From Burkholderiales bacterium (GTDB lineage Bacteria; Pseudomonadota; Gammaproteobacteria; Burkholderiales; Burkholderiaceae_D): DNA of 8,104 nt. Made by a program: the position numbers and the translations under genes. Under the pieces are notes generated by a model that saw only the letters and a list, made by a program, of their open reading frames with translations, ran no database searches and was not told where the DNA came from. Location of the stretch: NCBI GenBank assembly GCA_028868455.1, contig JAGWUK010000109.1, forward strand, positions 1 through 8,104, given 5' to 3'. Position 1 is the first letter of the stretch. The number at the start of each line of letters is the position of its first letter. Below, one piece after another: positions 1 through 6,713 of the stretch.

Positions 1-353
1 ATCGCCGCCAGTCTGGCACACTCCTCTACTCGCTCCTGATCAGTATGGCTGTCAAAAAAACTGATGTTATCCATGATGGAACCAGCCAGTAAAACGTCCT
101 CCTGCATGACGGTTCCAACCAATTGGCGATAAGTTTTAACCCCAAGTTGAGTGATAGGAATATGATCAATCAGGACTTCCCCCTCCGTCGGTTTCAGCAA
201 GCCAAGAATGATCTTACATAACGTCGTTTTACCACAACCGCTGGGACCAACCAAAGCGATGCTCTGCCCTGCAGGAATATTCAAATTCACATCCTTCAGC
301 ACCCAAGGCTCGCCCTCGGCATAGCGAAAACGGATATTTTTCAAAGTGATCAC
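1..353 (-). pseudogene. Nucleotide-binding domain remnant of a RaxB/CvaB-type peptidase-containing ABC exporter (5' part missing, runs off left edge)
   Basis: The minus-strand frame from about 353 down to the edge reads as the start of an ABC ATPase domain: ITLKNIRFRYAEGEPWVLKD, then a Walker A motif GPSGCGKTT (222-248) and a Q-loop segment with VMQEDVLLAGSIMDNISFF. The EPWVLKDVN and QEDVLLAGSI wording is typical of bacteriocin/RTX exporters that carry a C39 peptidase domain (RaxB, CvaB), which process and export double-glycine peptides through the inner membrane. A complete member has about 700 residues, with the C39 peptidase and six membrane helices before this domain. Here none of that precedes it. 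The frame is closed by TAA at 363-365, and the upstream sequence instead matches another gene out of frame. About 116 codons are visible; signature and Walker B lie outside the window. A GTG at 351-353 could in principle restart translation, but I see no clear ribosome site. The exporter type is fairly sure from wording; loss of function is inference. Confidence 0.8.
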
Positions 354-441
354 CCGGTTGATTTAAGCGGATGGCACCCATCCATTGACTGCCGAGTGCA
401 GACGTGACTTCTGGGCGGAACAATGGGGTGGATGCCGTCAC
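354..441 (-). pseudogene. N-terminal fragment of an HlyD/RaxA-type membrane fusion protein
   Basis: From GTG at 439-441 the minus strand reads MTASTPLFRPEVTSALGSQW and continues MGAIRLNQP (29 residues). The LFRPE...W.G.I pattern resembles the cytoplasmic N-terminus of HlyD-family periplasmic adaptors that work with RaxB/CvaB exporters. In a normal protein a membrane helix follows at once, and the whole is about 400 residues. Here the similarity stops near 354, and the same DNA continues as an ABC ATPase domain in another frame. The HlyD frame itself runs meaninglessly to a stop near 229. GTG is preferred over the upstream TTG (445-447) because GAGGG lies a suitable distance before it. Family assignment rests on a short stretch, so it is moderate. 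Confidence 0.6.
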
Positions 442-485
442 CAGCAACCCTCGGTACTACTTAACATCAACGCTTTGTTCAACAT
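438..485 (-). CDS. Possible 15-codon leader peptide overlapping the HlyD remnant start
   Basis: An ATG at 483-485 opens a tiny frame encoding MLNKALMLSSTEGCW. Its TGA stop (438-440) overlaps the GTG start of the adaptor remnant as GTGA. Such overlaps often couple translation, so this may once have been a translational leader. The ribosome site before it (AAGTGAAG directly upstream of ATG) is poor, and the peptide has no double-glycine motif, so it does not look like a bacteriocin precursor. It could be chance. Confidence 0.2.
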   Translation of the reverse strand: MLNKALMLSSTEGCW

Positions 486-553
486 CTTCACTTATCTTCG
501 CCAGCCAGGTTTATAAAAGCACCTACCATCGTCACATCGGATGGATGCGAACA

Positions 554-583
554 AATATATCAAAAATTGTTAAACAATGTTAA
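554..583 (-). promoter_or_regulatory. Candidate sigma70-type promoter for the broken secretion operon
   Basis: On the minus strand TTAACA (578-583) and TATATT (554-559) are separated by 18 nt in a strongly AT-rich stretch, which suits a -35/-10 pair. Transcription would start near 547 and give a leader of about 106 nt before the GTG at 441. The spacer holds the arms TTGTT-A-AACAA (568-578), and TGTTAA occurs twice 9 bp apart (569-574, 578-583), so a regulator could bind here. No known regulator is recognised. The rest of 441-680 is AT-rich with no gene I can support. Confidence 0.4.
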
Positions 584-678
584 TAATTATTTTTTGGACA
601 ACGTATTAGATTTTCCTCCGGTTCGCTTATAATCACGTGCGAAAAAAATTAGTAGACAGAAAGCTTCGTTTATCGCCT

Positions 679-711
679 AAAAAATTTCCCCCGATATCGC
701 TATCGGGGAAA
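679..711 (-). terminator. Rho-independent terminator after piuC
   Basis: CCCCGATA (689-692 with 693-696) pairs with TATCGGGG (701-708) around the loop TCGC (697-700). A TTT/AAA extension follows beyond a single bulged C. On the minus strand the stem is followed by a run of Ts (complement of 679-684). It lies about 50 nt after the piuC stop, so it closes the receptor-dioxygenase transcription unit. There is no T-run in the plus direction, so it acts for the minus strand. Confidence 0.85.
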
Positions 712-758
712 TAAAACATTCGCAACGTCTGAGTATGTTCAGGCTACTGGCTGTGCGT

Positions 759-1436
759 TCACGCCTCGCTCCACTGCCGCAGCAAATTGTGATAATGCCC
801 GGTCAGGGTCAATACTTCGGCACAATCGCCAATGCGCCCGCGCAAGGTCTGAATCGTCTGATCCAGTTCGAATAACATGCCGCGTCGCGCATCGTCGCGC
901 ACCATGCTTTGGGTCCAGAAAAACGAGCAAATACGGGCGCCGCGTGTAACAGGTTCGACGCGGTGCAGACTCGTGGATGGATACACGATCATGTCGCCGG
1001 CCGGTAATTTGACTTCGTGCGTGCCGTAGGTATCGACCACGACCAGTTCGCCGCCTTCATATTCTTCAGGGTCGCATAAGAACAAAGTCGACGACACATC
1101 AGTGCGCAGATAGCTGCCGTCGTGTTGTTTGCGCATGGCGCCATCGACATGCAGGCCGTAATGCTCGCCGCCTTCGTAACAATTGAACAGCGGTGGCTCT
1201 ATGCGCAATGGCAAAGCAGCTGCGAAGAACACGGGATTGCGTGCCAAGGCTGCCAGCACGATATCGCCAAGCTGCTGTCGCAAAGGTGACGACGCAGGCA
1301 ACTGGCGGTTGCGTTTGACTTGCGCGCCTTGTTCGCCCACGGTTTCCTTGCCATCTGTCCACGCCGACGCAGGCAAACTGGCACGCATGGCCTGGACTTG
1401 TTCACGGCTCAGTACGCCGGGGATATGCAACATCAT
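759..1436 (-). CDS. piuC: Fe(II)/2-oxoglutarate-dependent dioxygenase PiuC (PKHD-type hydroxylase, YbiX family)
   Basis: The 225-residue cytoplasmic protein begins [18 protein letters not shown] and ends [15 protein letters not shown], matching the PiuC/YbiX family end to end and in length. The double-stranded beta-helix core carries the iron ligands H96 and D98 (LHVDGA) and H158 ([14 protein letters not shown]). R168 is the likely 2-oxoglutarate-binding arginine. Flanking family hallmarks include [20 protein letters not shown] and [13 protein letters not shown]. The start at 1436 is chosen because GGAAGGA lies about 7 nt before it; an in-frame extension to 1478 would add 14 residues outside the family alignment and ignore that site. 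The gene follows the fiu-like receptor by 93 nt on the same strand, the pairing known from E. coli (fiu-ybiX) and Pseudomonas (piuA-piuC), so it is probably co-transcribed and iron-regulated. The natural substrate of this family is not established; modification of an imported catecholate siderophore is the usual guess. Confidence 0.95.
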   Translation of the reverse strand: MMLHIPGVLSREQVQAMRASLPASAWTDGKETVGEQGAQVKRNRQLPASSPLRQQLGDIVLAALARNPVFFAAALPLRIEPPLFNCYEGGEHYGLHVDGAMRKQHDGSYLRTDVSSTLFLCDPEEYEGGELVVVDTYGTHEVKLPAGDMIVYPSTSLHRVEPVTRGARICSFFWTQSMVRDDARRGMLFELDQTIQTLRGRIGDCAEVLTLTGHYHNLLRQWSEA

Positions 1437-1463
1437 GACGATTTCCTTCCACAGTGTGAATGT

Positions 1464-1488
1464 GAGCCCTGCCTGCATCGCAAGGCTC
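1464..1488 (-). other. Small hairpin in the fiu-piuC intergenic gap
   Basis: GAGCC (1464-1468) and GGCTC (1484-1488) can pair, with a possible inner GC-rich helix, in the 93-nt gap between the receptor stop and the piuC ribosome site. No T-run follows it, so it is not a good terminator. It could stabilise or process the two-gene transcript, or be chance. Confidence 0.25.
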
Positions 1489-1529
1489 GCTAATCAGGTC
1501 AACGGACTAAGCGTGATTTTTTTCAGTCA

Positions 1530-3803
1530 TCAGAACTTGATATTCGCAGTCAGGCTGACCGTACGCGGCGTGCCAGACGTGTATCGATAACCACTCTTAT
1601 TAATGGCGGCCACATACGCTTTATCGGCAAGGTTATACAAATTCAATTGCAGATCGACATGCTTGTTTAACGTATAGCTGGCCATCGCATCAAATACCCA
1701 GTACGCATTGGTATTCGCCGGTGTACCGACCGCACCATCAGTGCCGCGCAACAGTGCATCGACAAAACGTGCGCCGCCACCAAGTTTGATGCCACGCGGC
1801 AGTTCATACGATGTCCACGCCGTGAATGCCTGCTTCGGTGTATAAGCCAGATTGTTGACACCGCTGGCGGTTGCGATTTTGCCGCTTTCCACGCTGGTGT
1901 TCATGCGTGTGTAACCTGCACTGACCAGCCATTTTTTCGTAATAGCACCGGTCATTCCCAACTCGATGCCTTGCACGCGTTTTTTGCCGGTTTGGTAGTA
2001 CAGCAGATCTGCCAGGTTTTGCTCAATTTCATTCGAGACTTCGGTGCGATACAACGCCGCAGTGAACGACAGTTTTTGTTCCAGTAAATCCCATTTCGTA
2101 CCCAGTTCAACATTCTTGGTTTCTTGCGGATCGAACTTCGGATTCGCTGCACTGTTCGCCGCTGTACTCAGCGCAAAATTCGAACCACCGGGCGGCTGTT
2201 TGGATGTCGCATACGATACATACATGCTGCTGGCTTGCGTCGGTTTGTAGACGCCGGCCAATTTCCAGTTGAGCAGATTGCCGTTCATCGACAAATTGGT
2301 CGGCACCTTGGTTCCGACTGGCAGCTCAGGATTACTGCGCGCCGTTGATAGGCTTAACGATGAATAATCCGTGCTGTAATGATCGACGCGCACACCACCG
2401 CTCACTTGCCATTGCGGCGTGAATTTTACGGTGTCAAACAGATAGGCGCTGACCGTGTTGGTATTGCCGCGAGTGTAGGTGCCGTTGCGCACCAGATTCA
2501 GGCCGGTGATCGCATCGTTGGGATTGGGTTGATAAAAGTTCGCTGCCGGCAGGCTGCCGGTACCGTCGTAACCGTAAGTATTTTGCTTTTCTGCAGTCAA
2601 CTCCACGCCCCCCAGCAAAGCGTGCTGTATGCCACCTGTGACCACGTCCAGCCGCACATTGGTCTGATTTGTCAGTATCTCGTTTTGCTGGTCTTTCAGC
2701 GTGCGTATGCTGCGCGCCAGGGTCCATGTTGAACGGTCGCTTGCCGAAGGCGTCAACAGATTGGCGGTCGATCCCATGAACGAGGTCAGCAGATAATTTT
2801 GCGAGGTTTTTCCATAGCGCGTGGTGTTGATCAGTTTGGCGCCGGACTGGAAATCATGCTCTATGCGTCCTGTCAGCATGTCTGCAGTGACTTTGTCAAA
2901 ATCGGTCGCCGAGCCATAAAAATTCTTGGGATTCACCATTGGTGCGTTCGCCAGAAATGCGCGCGCAGGATCAGGACTGCGATAGCCAGGCAAACCGATG
3001 GTCGGCACGCCACCATCCGGCACATTGTCTTGTTTTACATACAGATAATTCAGATAAAAGCGGGTTGCATTACCCAGTCCAAAGGCCAGCGACGGTGCGA
3101 CACCCCAGCGCTTGTTGCGAACTTCATTGCGACCCGGCACACCGCTATCCTGATCCATCAGATTCAGACGAAACGCGGTACCGGTTTCTGCATCCAGCAC
3201 CCGATTCAAATCGAGCGTTGCACGTTTTTGCTGTCCGCTGCCAATTTTGACGGAAGCAAAAACCGCATCGTCCGGCAATGCCTGTTTACTGCTCAAATTG
3301 ACCGAACCGGTCGGTGCACTGCGCCCGGTATCCGTCCCGGCCGCACCTTTGAGTACATCAATCTGTTCGATATTGAACATGTCACGCGAGATTGAGCCCA
3401 GATCACGCACACCATCGATATAAATGCTCGACGACGAATCAAAACCGCGCATATAAATTGCATCGCCGGTATTCGTGCTACCGTTTTCACCGAGGAAAAA
3501 TGCACCGACACCAGGCGTGTTCTGCAAGGCCTCCGTCAGCGTCACCGCACCCTGTTGCTCGATCAATTCGCGCTTGATGACAGTAATGGTTTGCGGTGTG
3601 TCGACCAATGGTTGTGTGTACTTGGCGGAAGCAGCTTTGTCGGCTTTAAAATCATTTTCCTGTTTGGCCGTGACCTTCACTTCCGGCAAACTGTTTTCAC
3701 CTGCGGCAGCGGCGACAGGCACCAGCGCGACGGCCAATGCGGCAATACCGAGACGATGCTGAAACAGCGGTTGATGGTGTTTGCGACTTTTGATATGTGA
3801 CAT
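1530..3803 (-). CDS. fiu: TonB-dependent catecholate siderophore receptor, Fiu family
   Basis: Outer-membrane receptor that takes up ferric catecholate siderophores using TonB-ExbB-ExbD energy. The protein has about 757 residues, the size of E. coli Fiu (760). A signal peptide ends near residue 34 (ALVPVAAAA, then GENSLP). A TonB-box-like EVKVTA follows at about 41-46. The plug domain (about 65-180) includes DTPQTITVIKRELIEQQGA, NTPGVGAFFLGENGSTNTGD and AIYMRGFDSSSSIYIDGVRD. The beta barrel contains YLNYLYVKQDNVPDGGVPTI and ends in INKSGYRYTSGTPRTVSLTA with a terminal Phe. These segments follow E. coli Fiu almost word for word from memory. The frame also permits ATG at 3807-3809, but AGGA touches that codon. 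From the ATG at 3801-3803 the spacing to AGGA is 6 nt, so 3803 is preferred. The Fur-box promoter upstream and piuC downstream support an iron-starvation role. Fiu and its relatives PiuA/PirA are also known entry routes for catechol-bearing beta-lactams. No sign of decay. Confidence 0.95.
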   Translation of the reverse strand: MSHIKSRKHHQPLFQHRLGIAALAVALVPVAAAAGENSLPEVKVTAKQENDFKADKAASAKYTQPLVDTPQTITVIKRELIEQQGAVTLTEALQNTPGVGAFFLGENGSTNTGDAIYMRGFDSSSSIYIDGVRDLGSISRDMFNIEQIDVLKGAAGTDTGRSAPTGSVNLSSKQALPDDAVFASVKIGSGQQKRATLDLNRVLDAETGTAFRLNLMDQDSGVPGRNEVRNKRWGVAPSLAFGLGNATRFYLNYLYVKQDNVPDGGVPTIGLPGYRSPDPARAFLANAPMVNPKNFYGSATDFDKVTADMLTGRIEHDFQSGAKLINTTRYGKTSQNYLLTSFMGSTANLLTPSASDRSTWTLARSIRTLKDQQNEILTNQTNVRLDVVTGGIQHALLGGVELTAEKQNTYGYDGTGSLPAANFYQPNPNDAITGLNLVRNGTYTRGNTNTVSAYLFDTVKFTPQWQVSGGVRVDHYSTDYSSLSLSTARSNPELPVGTKVPTNLSMNGNLLNWKLAGVYKPTQASSMYVSYATSKQPPGGSNFALSTAANSAANPKFDPQETKNVELGTKWDLLEQKLSFTAALYRTEVSNEIEQNLADLLYYQTGKKRVQGIELGMTGAITKKWLVSAGYTRMNTSVESGKIATASGVNNLAYTPKQAFTAWTSYELPRGIKLGGGARFVDALLRGTDGAVGTPANTNAYWVFDAMASYTLNKHVDLQLNLYNLADKAYVAAINKSGYRYTSGTPRTVSLTANIKF

Positions 3804-4048
3804 CTTCATTCCTGATCATGTAAAAAATGGATAGGTCCACAGTCGGCTGGCATGGCAAGGCAATCCGGAACCAGCGCAGAGGCTTTCGGCCAAAGCGAAA
3901 AACGCTAAAGCCGGCGAACTTTGGGTGCAGGAATAGCGGCAGCAATAAAGAGAAACAGCGGCGCGCGGGTCAGCAATGCGATGCAGCAAAAACTGGTGGC
4001 TGGCGGACAGGTTGGGGAGAATGTCGTGGCTGGCTGTTAAGTTGGAGC
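3804..4048 (-). other. Long 5' leader of the fiu-like receptor mRNA
   Basis: With the promoter placed at 4055-4084, transcription would begin near 4048 and leave roughly 240 nt before the receptor start. Short frames in this stretch have composition unlike a protein and no good ribosome sites. One overlapping upstream ATG (ATGATCAGGAATGA) lies just before the receptor start. I see no cobalamin, FMN or other recognisable riboswitch core. A role as a target for a small RNA is possible but unsupported. Confidence 0.4.
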
Positions 4049-4054
4049 AATGCA

Positions 4055-4084
4055 ATTATAAATGAGAACGATTATCAATTGCAA
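4055..4084 (-). promoter_or_regulatory. Promoter of the fiu-like gene
   Basis: On the minus strand TTGCAA (4079-4084) and a perfect TATAAT (4055-4060) are separated by 18 nt, a good sigma70-type arrangement reading towards the receptor gene. The Fur-like operator fills the spacer. Confidence 0.7.
4063..4077 (-). promoter_or_regulatory. Fur box
   Basis: Minus strand TGATAAT-C-GTTCTCA matches the 7-1-7 Fur inverted repeat TGATAAT-N-ATTATCA, with one arm perfect and the other 5 of 7. It sits between the -35 and -10 elements, so bound Fur-Fe(II) would block RNA polymerase. This is the expected control for a siderophore receptor and supports iron-repressed expression of fiu-piuC. Confidence 0.8.
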
Positions 4085-4108
4085 TAATAAGTTACATTGG
4101 ACATGCAC

Positions 4109-4210
4109 AGAACTTACGCAAAATCGCTCCAGCAGGGCATAGCGACGACGGCAGTACATATCGTACGACCAGCAGCCATAACGCTGCTGGGGCGGTTTTG
4201 CGTAAGCTCT
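4109..4210. repeat. About 100-bp element bounded by 27-bp inverted repeats (MITE-like or long RNA hairpin)
   Basis: The left arm 4109-4135 (core CTTACGCAAAATCGCTCCAG) is the reverse complement of the right arm 4184-4210 with only three differences. All three are transitions, and two would form G-U pairs in a plus-strand RNA. The arms enclose 48 nt containing a second CCAGCAG (4169-4175) that can also pair with the right arm's CTGCTGG. Terminal inverted repeats on a short non-coding body resemble a MITE. The CTTACGCAAAA end is reminiscent of IS5-like termini, but I cannot name a parent element and see no clear target-site duplication. No gene is carried. Confidence 0.55.
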
Positions 4211-4257
4211 ATATTTTTATCAGACGCAGTTAACACGTAAATTACGCTGGCTCGCCG

Positions 4258-4292
4258 AAAAAAAATCTGCCTGTGTGAATTTTGCCGCAGAT
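4258..4292 (-). terminator. Weak terminator-like hairpin reading leftwards
   Basis: On the minus strand ATCTGC (complement of 4287-4292) and GCAGAT (complement of 4265-4270) can pair around a 16-nt loop and are followed by eight Ts (4258-4265). The stem has only 6 bp. No minus-strand gene upstream needs it; it might stop antisense transcription from the peptidase side, or be chance. Confidence 0.25.
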
Positions 4293-4411
4293 AGTTCAGA
4301 ACGCCGCTTTTTTCCGGGATACTGGTCAGTTTTTGGCAATAGGCACGATGAACCATTCAACAGAATCAATGTCCATTTCCTGTCATGAGTAGCGTCCCTC
4401 CATTACCTGGA

Positions 4412-4439
4412 TGACCATGATAGGCGACCATTTTATAAA
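4412..4439 (+). promoter_or_regulatory. Possible promoter of the prolyl oligopeptidase gene
   Basis: TATAAA (4434-4439) is a good -10 candidate about 43 nt before the ATG. The best partner is a weak TGACCA (4412-4417) at 16 nt spacing. A second weak option is TTGGCA (4333-4338) with TTCAAC 17 nt further on. No operator is recognised. The remainder of 4211-4411 holds nothing else I can support. Confidence 0.25.
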
Positions 4440-4481
4440 GACGAATGCACTGGGATGACGTGCACCATCACAAGGGAAATA

Positions 4482-6614
4482 ATGAAAACGATTCCAAAAC
4501 TCAAGCTCGCTTCAGCGCTGATATTCTTCAGTGTTGCTGGTACCGGCATGGCCGAGACTTCTGCGCCTGCCGCCAAAGACCCGTATCAATGGCTGGAAAA
4601 TGTCACTGGCGATAAGGCTCTGCACTGGGTCAAGGCACGCAATGCCGTTACCCGCAGCAAGCTCGACAAGGATGCCGGCTTCCAGAAGTTGCGTAGTGAT
4701 CTGCTGACGGTGCTCGATTCCAAGGATCGCATCCCTTCCATCCATAAAATGGGTGACGCCGTGTACAACTTCTGGACCGATGCCGAACATCCACGCGGCG
4801 TCTGGCGCAAAACCACACTGGAAGATTATCGGCACGATCAACCCAAATGGGAAACCGTGCTGGACATCGACGCGCTGGCAAAAGCCGAACATGAAAACTG
4901 GGTTTTTAAAAATAGTAATTGCCGTGAGCCGGTCTACGATCGCTGCCTGATTGAATTATCGCGTGGCGGTGCCGACGCGGTTGTGATGCGCGAATTCGAC
5001 CTGGCCAGCAAACAGTTTGTCAAAGATGGTTTTAGCCTGCCAGAAGCCAAAATGACGCTGGACTGGCGTGATAAAGACACGATCTTTGTTGCGACTAATT
5101 TTGGTCCCGATTCGCTCACCGAATCCGGCTATGCGCGTATCGTCAAATCCTGGAAACGTGGCACGCCGCTCAGCGAAGCGCGTACGGTTCTGACTGGTGA
5201 AAAAACGGATATGGGCGTCGGTGCGCAAAGCATGAATCATGGCGGCTTGCATCACGAGCTAGTGCAGCGTCAGATGACGTTTTACACAGCCGAAAATTAT
5301 CTGCTGGATGGCGACAAGCTCAGCAAACTCGATGTGCCGGCCAAGGCCGACGTCTTTTTTTTCTCGACGCAATTAATCGTGACACCGCGTGAAGACTGGA
5401 CCATCGGCGACATGCACTATGCGTCGGGCAGCGTGCTGGCGATTGATTTCGCAGCATTCCAAAAAGGTGACCGGCATTTCACGGTCTTGTTTGCTCCAAC
5501 CGACAGCACCTCGTTTACCAGTGCCACGACAACCCGCAATGTCTTGTTGCTGCAATCGCTGGATAATGTCAAAAGCAGCCTGCAGGAATGGCGCTTTGAA
5601 AACGCCAAATGGACCAGCCGTCAGGTCGCCTTGCCGACCATGGGTGGTGTCCGCGCCACGGCGCTGGATCCGGAAAATTCCGACGACTATCTGCTCAGTT
5701 ATTCCGACTATCTGACGCCAAGCGTGTACCTGCTGGCGCATGCAGGCAACGACCAGCGCGAGCAATTGAAGTCCTCACCGTCATTCTTCGATGCGACGCC
5801 ATACGAAACCGTGCAAAAATTCGCCACCTCGAAAGATGGCACCAAAGTTCCTTACTTCATGGTGCGTCGTAAAGATGTGAAATACGACAGCAATAATCCG
5901 ACCTTGTTATACGGCTATGGTGGTTTCCAGATTTCGCTGACGCCATATTATTCGGGCGCCATCGGAAAAGCATGGCTGGAAAAAGGCGGCGTGTACGTAG
6001 TGGCCAATATTCGTGGCGGCGGTGAATTCGGCCCGCGCTGGCATGATGCTGCACTGAAAGAGCATCGTCAGCGCGCGTATGATGATTTCGCGGCGGTGGC
6101 CGAAGACCTGATCGCCAGCAAGATCACCAGCCCGCAACATCTGGGGGCAATGGGCGGTAGCAACGGCGGTCTGCTCGCCGGCGTGGCGCTGACCCAGCAT
6201 CCGGAATTGTTCAATGCAGTGGTCAGTCAGGTTCCTTTGCTGGACATGCGTCGCTACAATAAATTGCTGGCCGGTGCTTCATGGATGGGGGAATACGGCA
6301 ATCCGGATATTCCGGCAGAATGGGATTTTATCCGCCACTATTCACCTTACCAAAATGTGAAGCGCGGCGTGACGTATCCGAATGTTCTGTTCATTACCTC
6401 GACGCGGGATGATCGCGTGCATCCGGGTCATGCGCGTAAAATGGCGGCGAAGATGCTGGGGCAAGGACACAAGAACGTCTGGTACTATGAGAACACGGAA
6501 GGTGGACATGGTGGCGCTGCCAACAATGCGCAGCGTGCCGACATGGCCGCCATCACATACAGTTTTTTGTGGAATATGCTGAACCGGGATAACGCAGCAC
6601 ATATCATTCACTAA
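4482..6614 (+). CDS. Exported prolyl oligopeptidase family serine peptidase (S9A)
   Basis: A 710-residue serine peptidase that should cut short peptides, classically after proline. The start at 4482 is chosen because AAGGGA precedes it and because it gives a clean signal peptide (MKTIPKLKLASALIFFSVAG, cleavage likely after GMA at residue 24); an upstream in-frame ATG at 4455 would bury this. The mature protein opens with DPYQWLE (33-39), the family's N-terminal hallmark. A beta-propeller of about 70-430 follows, then the alpha/beta-hydrolase domain with YGYGGF (477-482), NIRGGGEFGPRWH (from 509), nucleophile S560 (GGSNGG), D643 with substrate-side R645 (TRDDRVHPGH) and H676 (EGGHGG). Spacing agrees with known prolyl oligopeptidases. 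Length and motifs are complete, so it should be active, probably in the periplasm. It is divergent from the siderophore receptor and separated from it by 670 nt, so co-regulation is not shown. A true preference for proline cannot be read from sequence. Confidence 0.93.
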   Translation: MKTIPKLKLASALIFFSVAGTGMAETSAPAAKDPYQWLENVTGDKALHWVKARNAVTRSKLDKDAGFQKLRSDLLTVLDSKDRIPSIHKMGDAVYNFWTDAEHPRGVWRKTTLEDYRHDQPKWETVLDIDALAKAEHENWVFKNSNCREPVYDRCLIELSRGGADAVVMREFDLASKQFVKDGFSLPEAKMTLDWRDKDTIFVATNFGPDSLTESGYARIVKSWKRGTPLSEARTVLTGEKTDMGVGAQSMNHGGLHHELVQRQMTFYTAENYLLDGDKLSKLDVPAKADVFFFSTQLIVTPREDWTIGDMHYASGSVLAIDFAAFQKGDRHFTVLFAPTDSTSFTSATTTRNVLLLQSLDNVKSSLQEWRFENAKWTSRQVALPTMGGVRATALDPENSDDYLLSYSDYLTPSVYLLAHAGNDQREQLKSSPSFFDATPYETVQKFATSKDGTKVPYFMVRRKDVKYDSNNPTLLYGYGGFQISLTPYYSGAIGKAWLEKGGVYVVANIRGGGEFGPRWHDAALKEHRQRAYDDFAAVAEDLIASKITSPQHLGAMGGSNGGLLAGVALTQHPELFNAVVSQVPLLDMRRYNKLLAGASWMGEYGNPDIPAEWDFIRHYSPYQNVKRGVTYPNVLFITSTRDDRVHPGHARKMAAKMLGQGHKNVWYYENTEGGHGGAANNAQRADMAAITYSFLWNMLNRDNAAHIIH

Positions 6615-6668
6615 GACTGTTCTGCCGGTTTGCTGCTTTTCTTGCAGATCGGCATCCACTGTTATCTC

Positions 6669-6701
6669 GTCCGTTATCTCCTTTGGGATAGCGGACTTTT
6701 C
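6669..6701 (+). terminator. Rho-independent terminator after the prolyl oligopeptidase
   Basis: GTCCGTTATC (6669-6678) pairs fully with GATAGCGGAC (6687-6696), including one G-U pair, around an 8-nt loop, and TTTTC follows. It lies 55 nt after the peptidase stop. It is also only 13 nt before the next start codon, so it may double as an attenuator for that gene. Confidence 0.75.
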
Positions 6702-6713
6702 ATTTAGAAATGC

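Noticed and set aside
2799..3395. 198-codon open frame on the plus strand inside the receptor gene
   Set aside because: It is antisense to a strongly conserved Fiu coding sequence, its translation resembles no family I know, and it has no ribosome site; it is a shadow of the real gene.
3804..4048. Riboswitch (for example cobalamin) in the receptor leader
   Set aside because: I could not find the conserved core segments of known riboswitch classes; the Fur box and Fiu identity explain regulation without one.
3816..4055. 79-codon minus-strand frame within the receptor leader
   Set aside because: It would start with TTG at the -10 box, before the predicted transcript begins, and its Cys/Ser-rich composition looks random.
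4114..4356. 80-codon minus-strand frame in the intergenic region
   Set aside because: Half of it is made by the inverted-repeat element and it crosses a terminator-like hairpin; no ribosome site and no familiar motif.
4482..6614. Lasso-peptide isopeptidase (AtxE-like) next to a TonB receptor
   Set aside because: The enzyme has the standard S9A layout with a DPYQWLE start, no lasso precursor, cyclase or FecI/FecR genes are present, and the receptor is a Fiu-type siderophore receptor.
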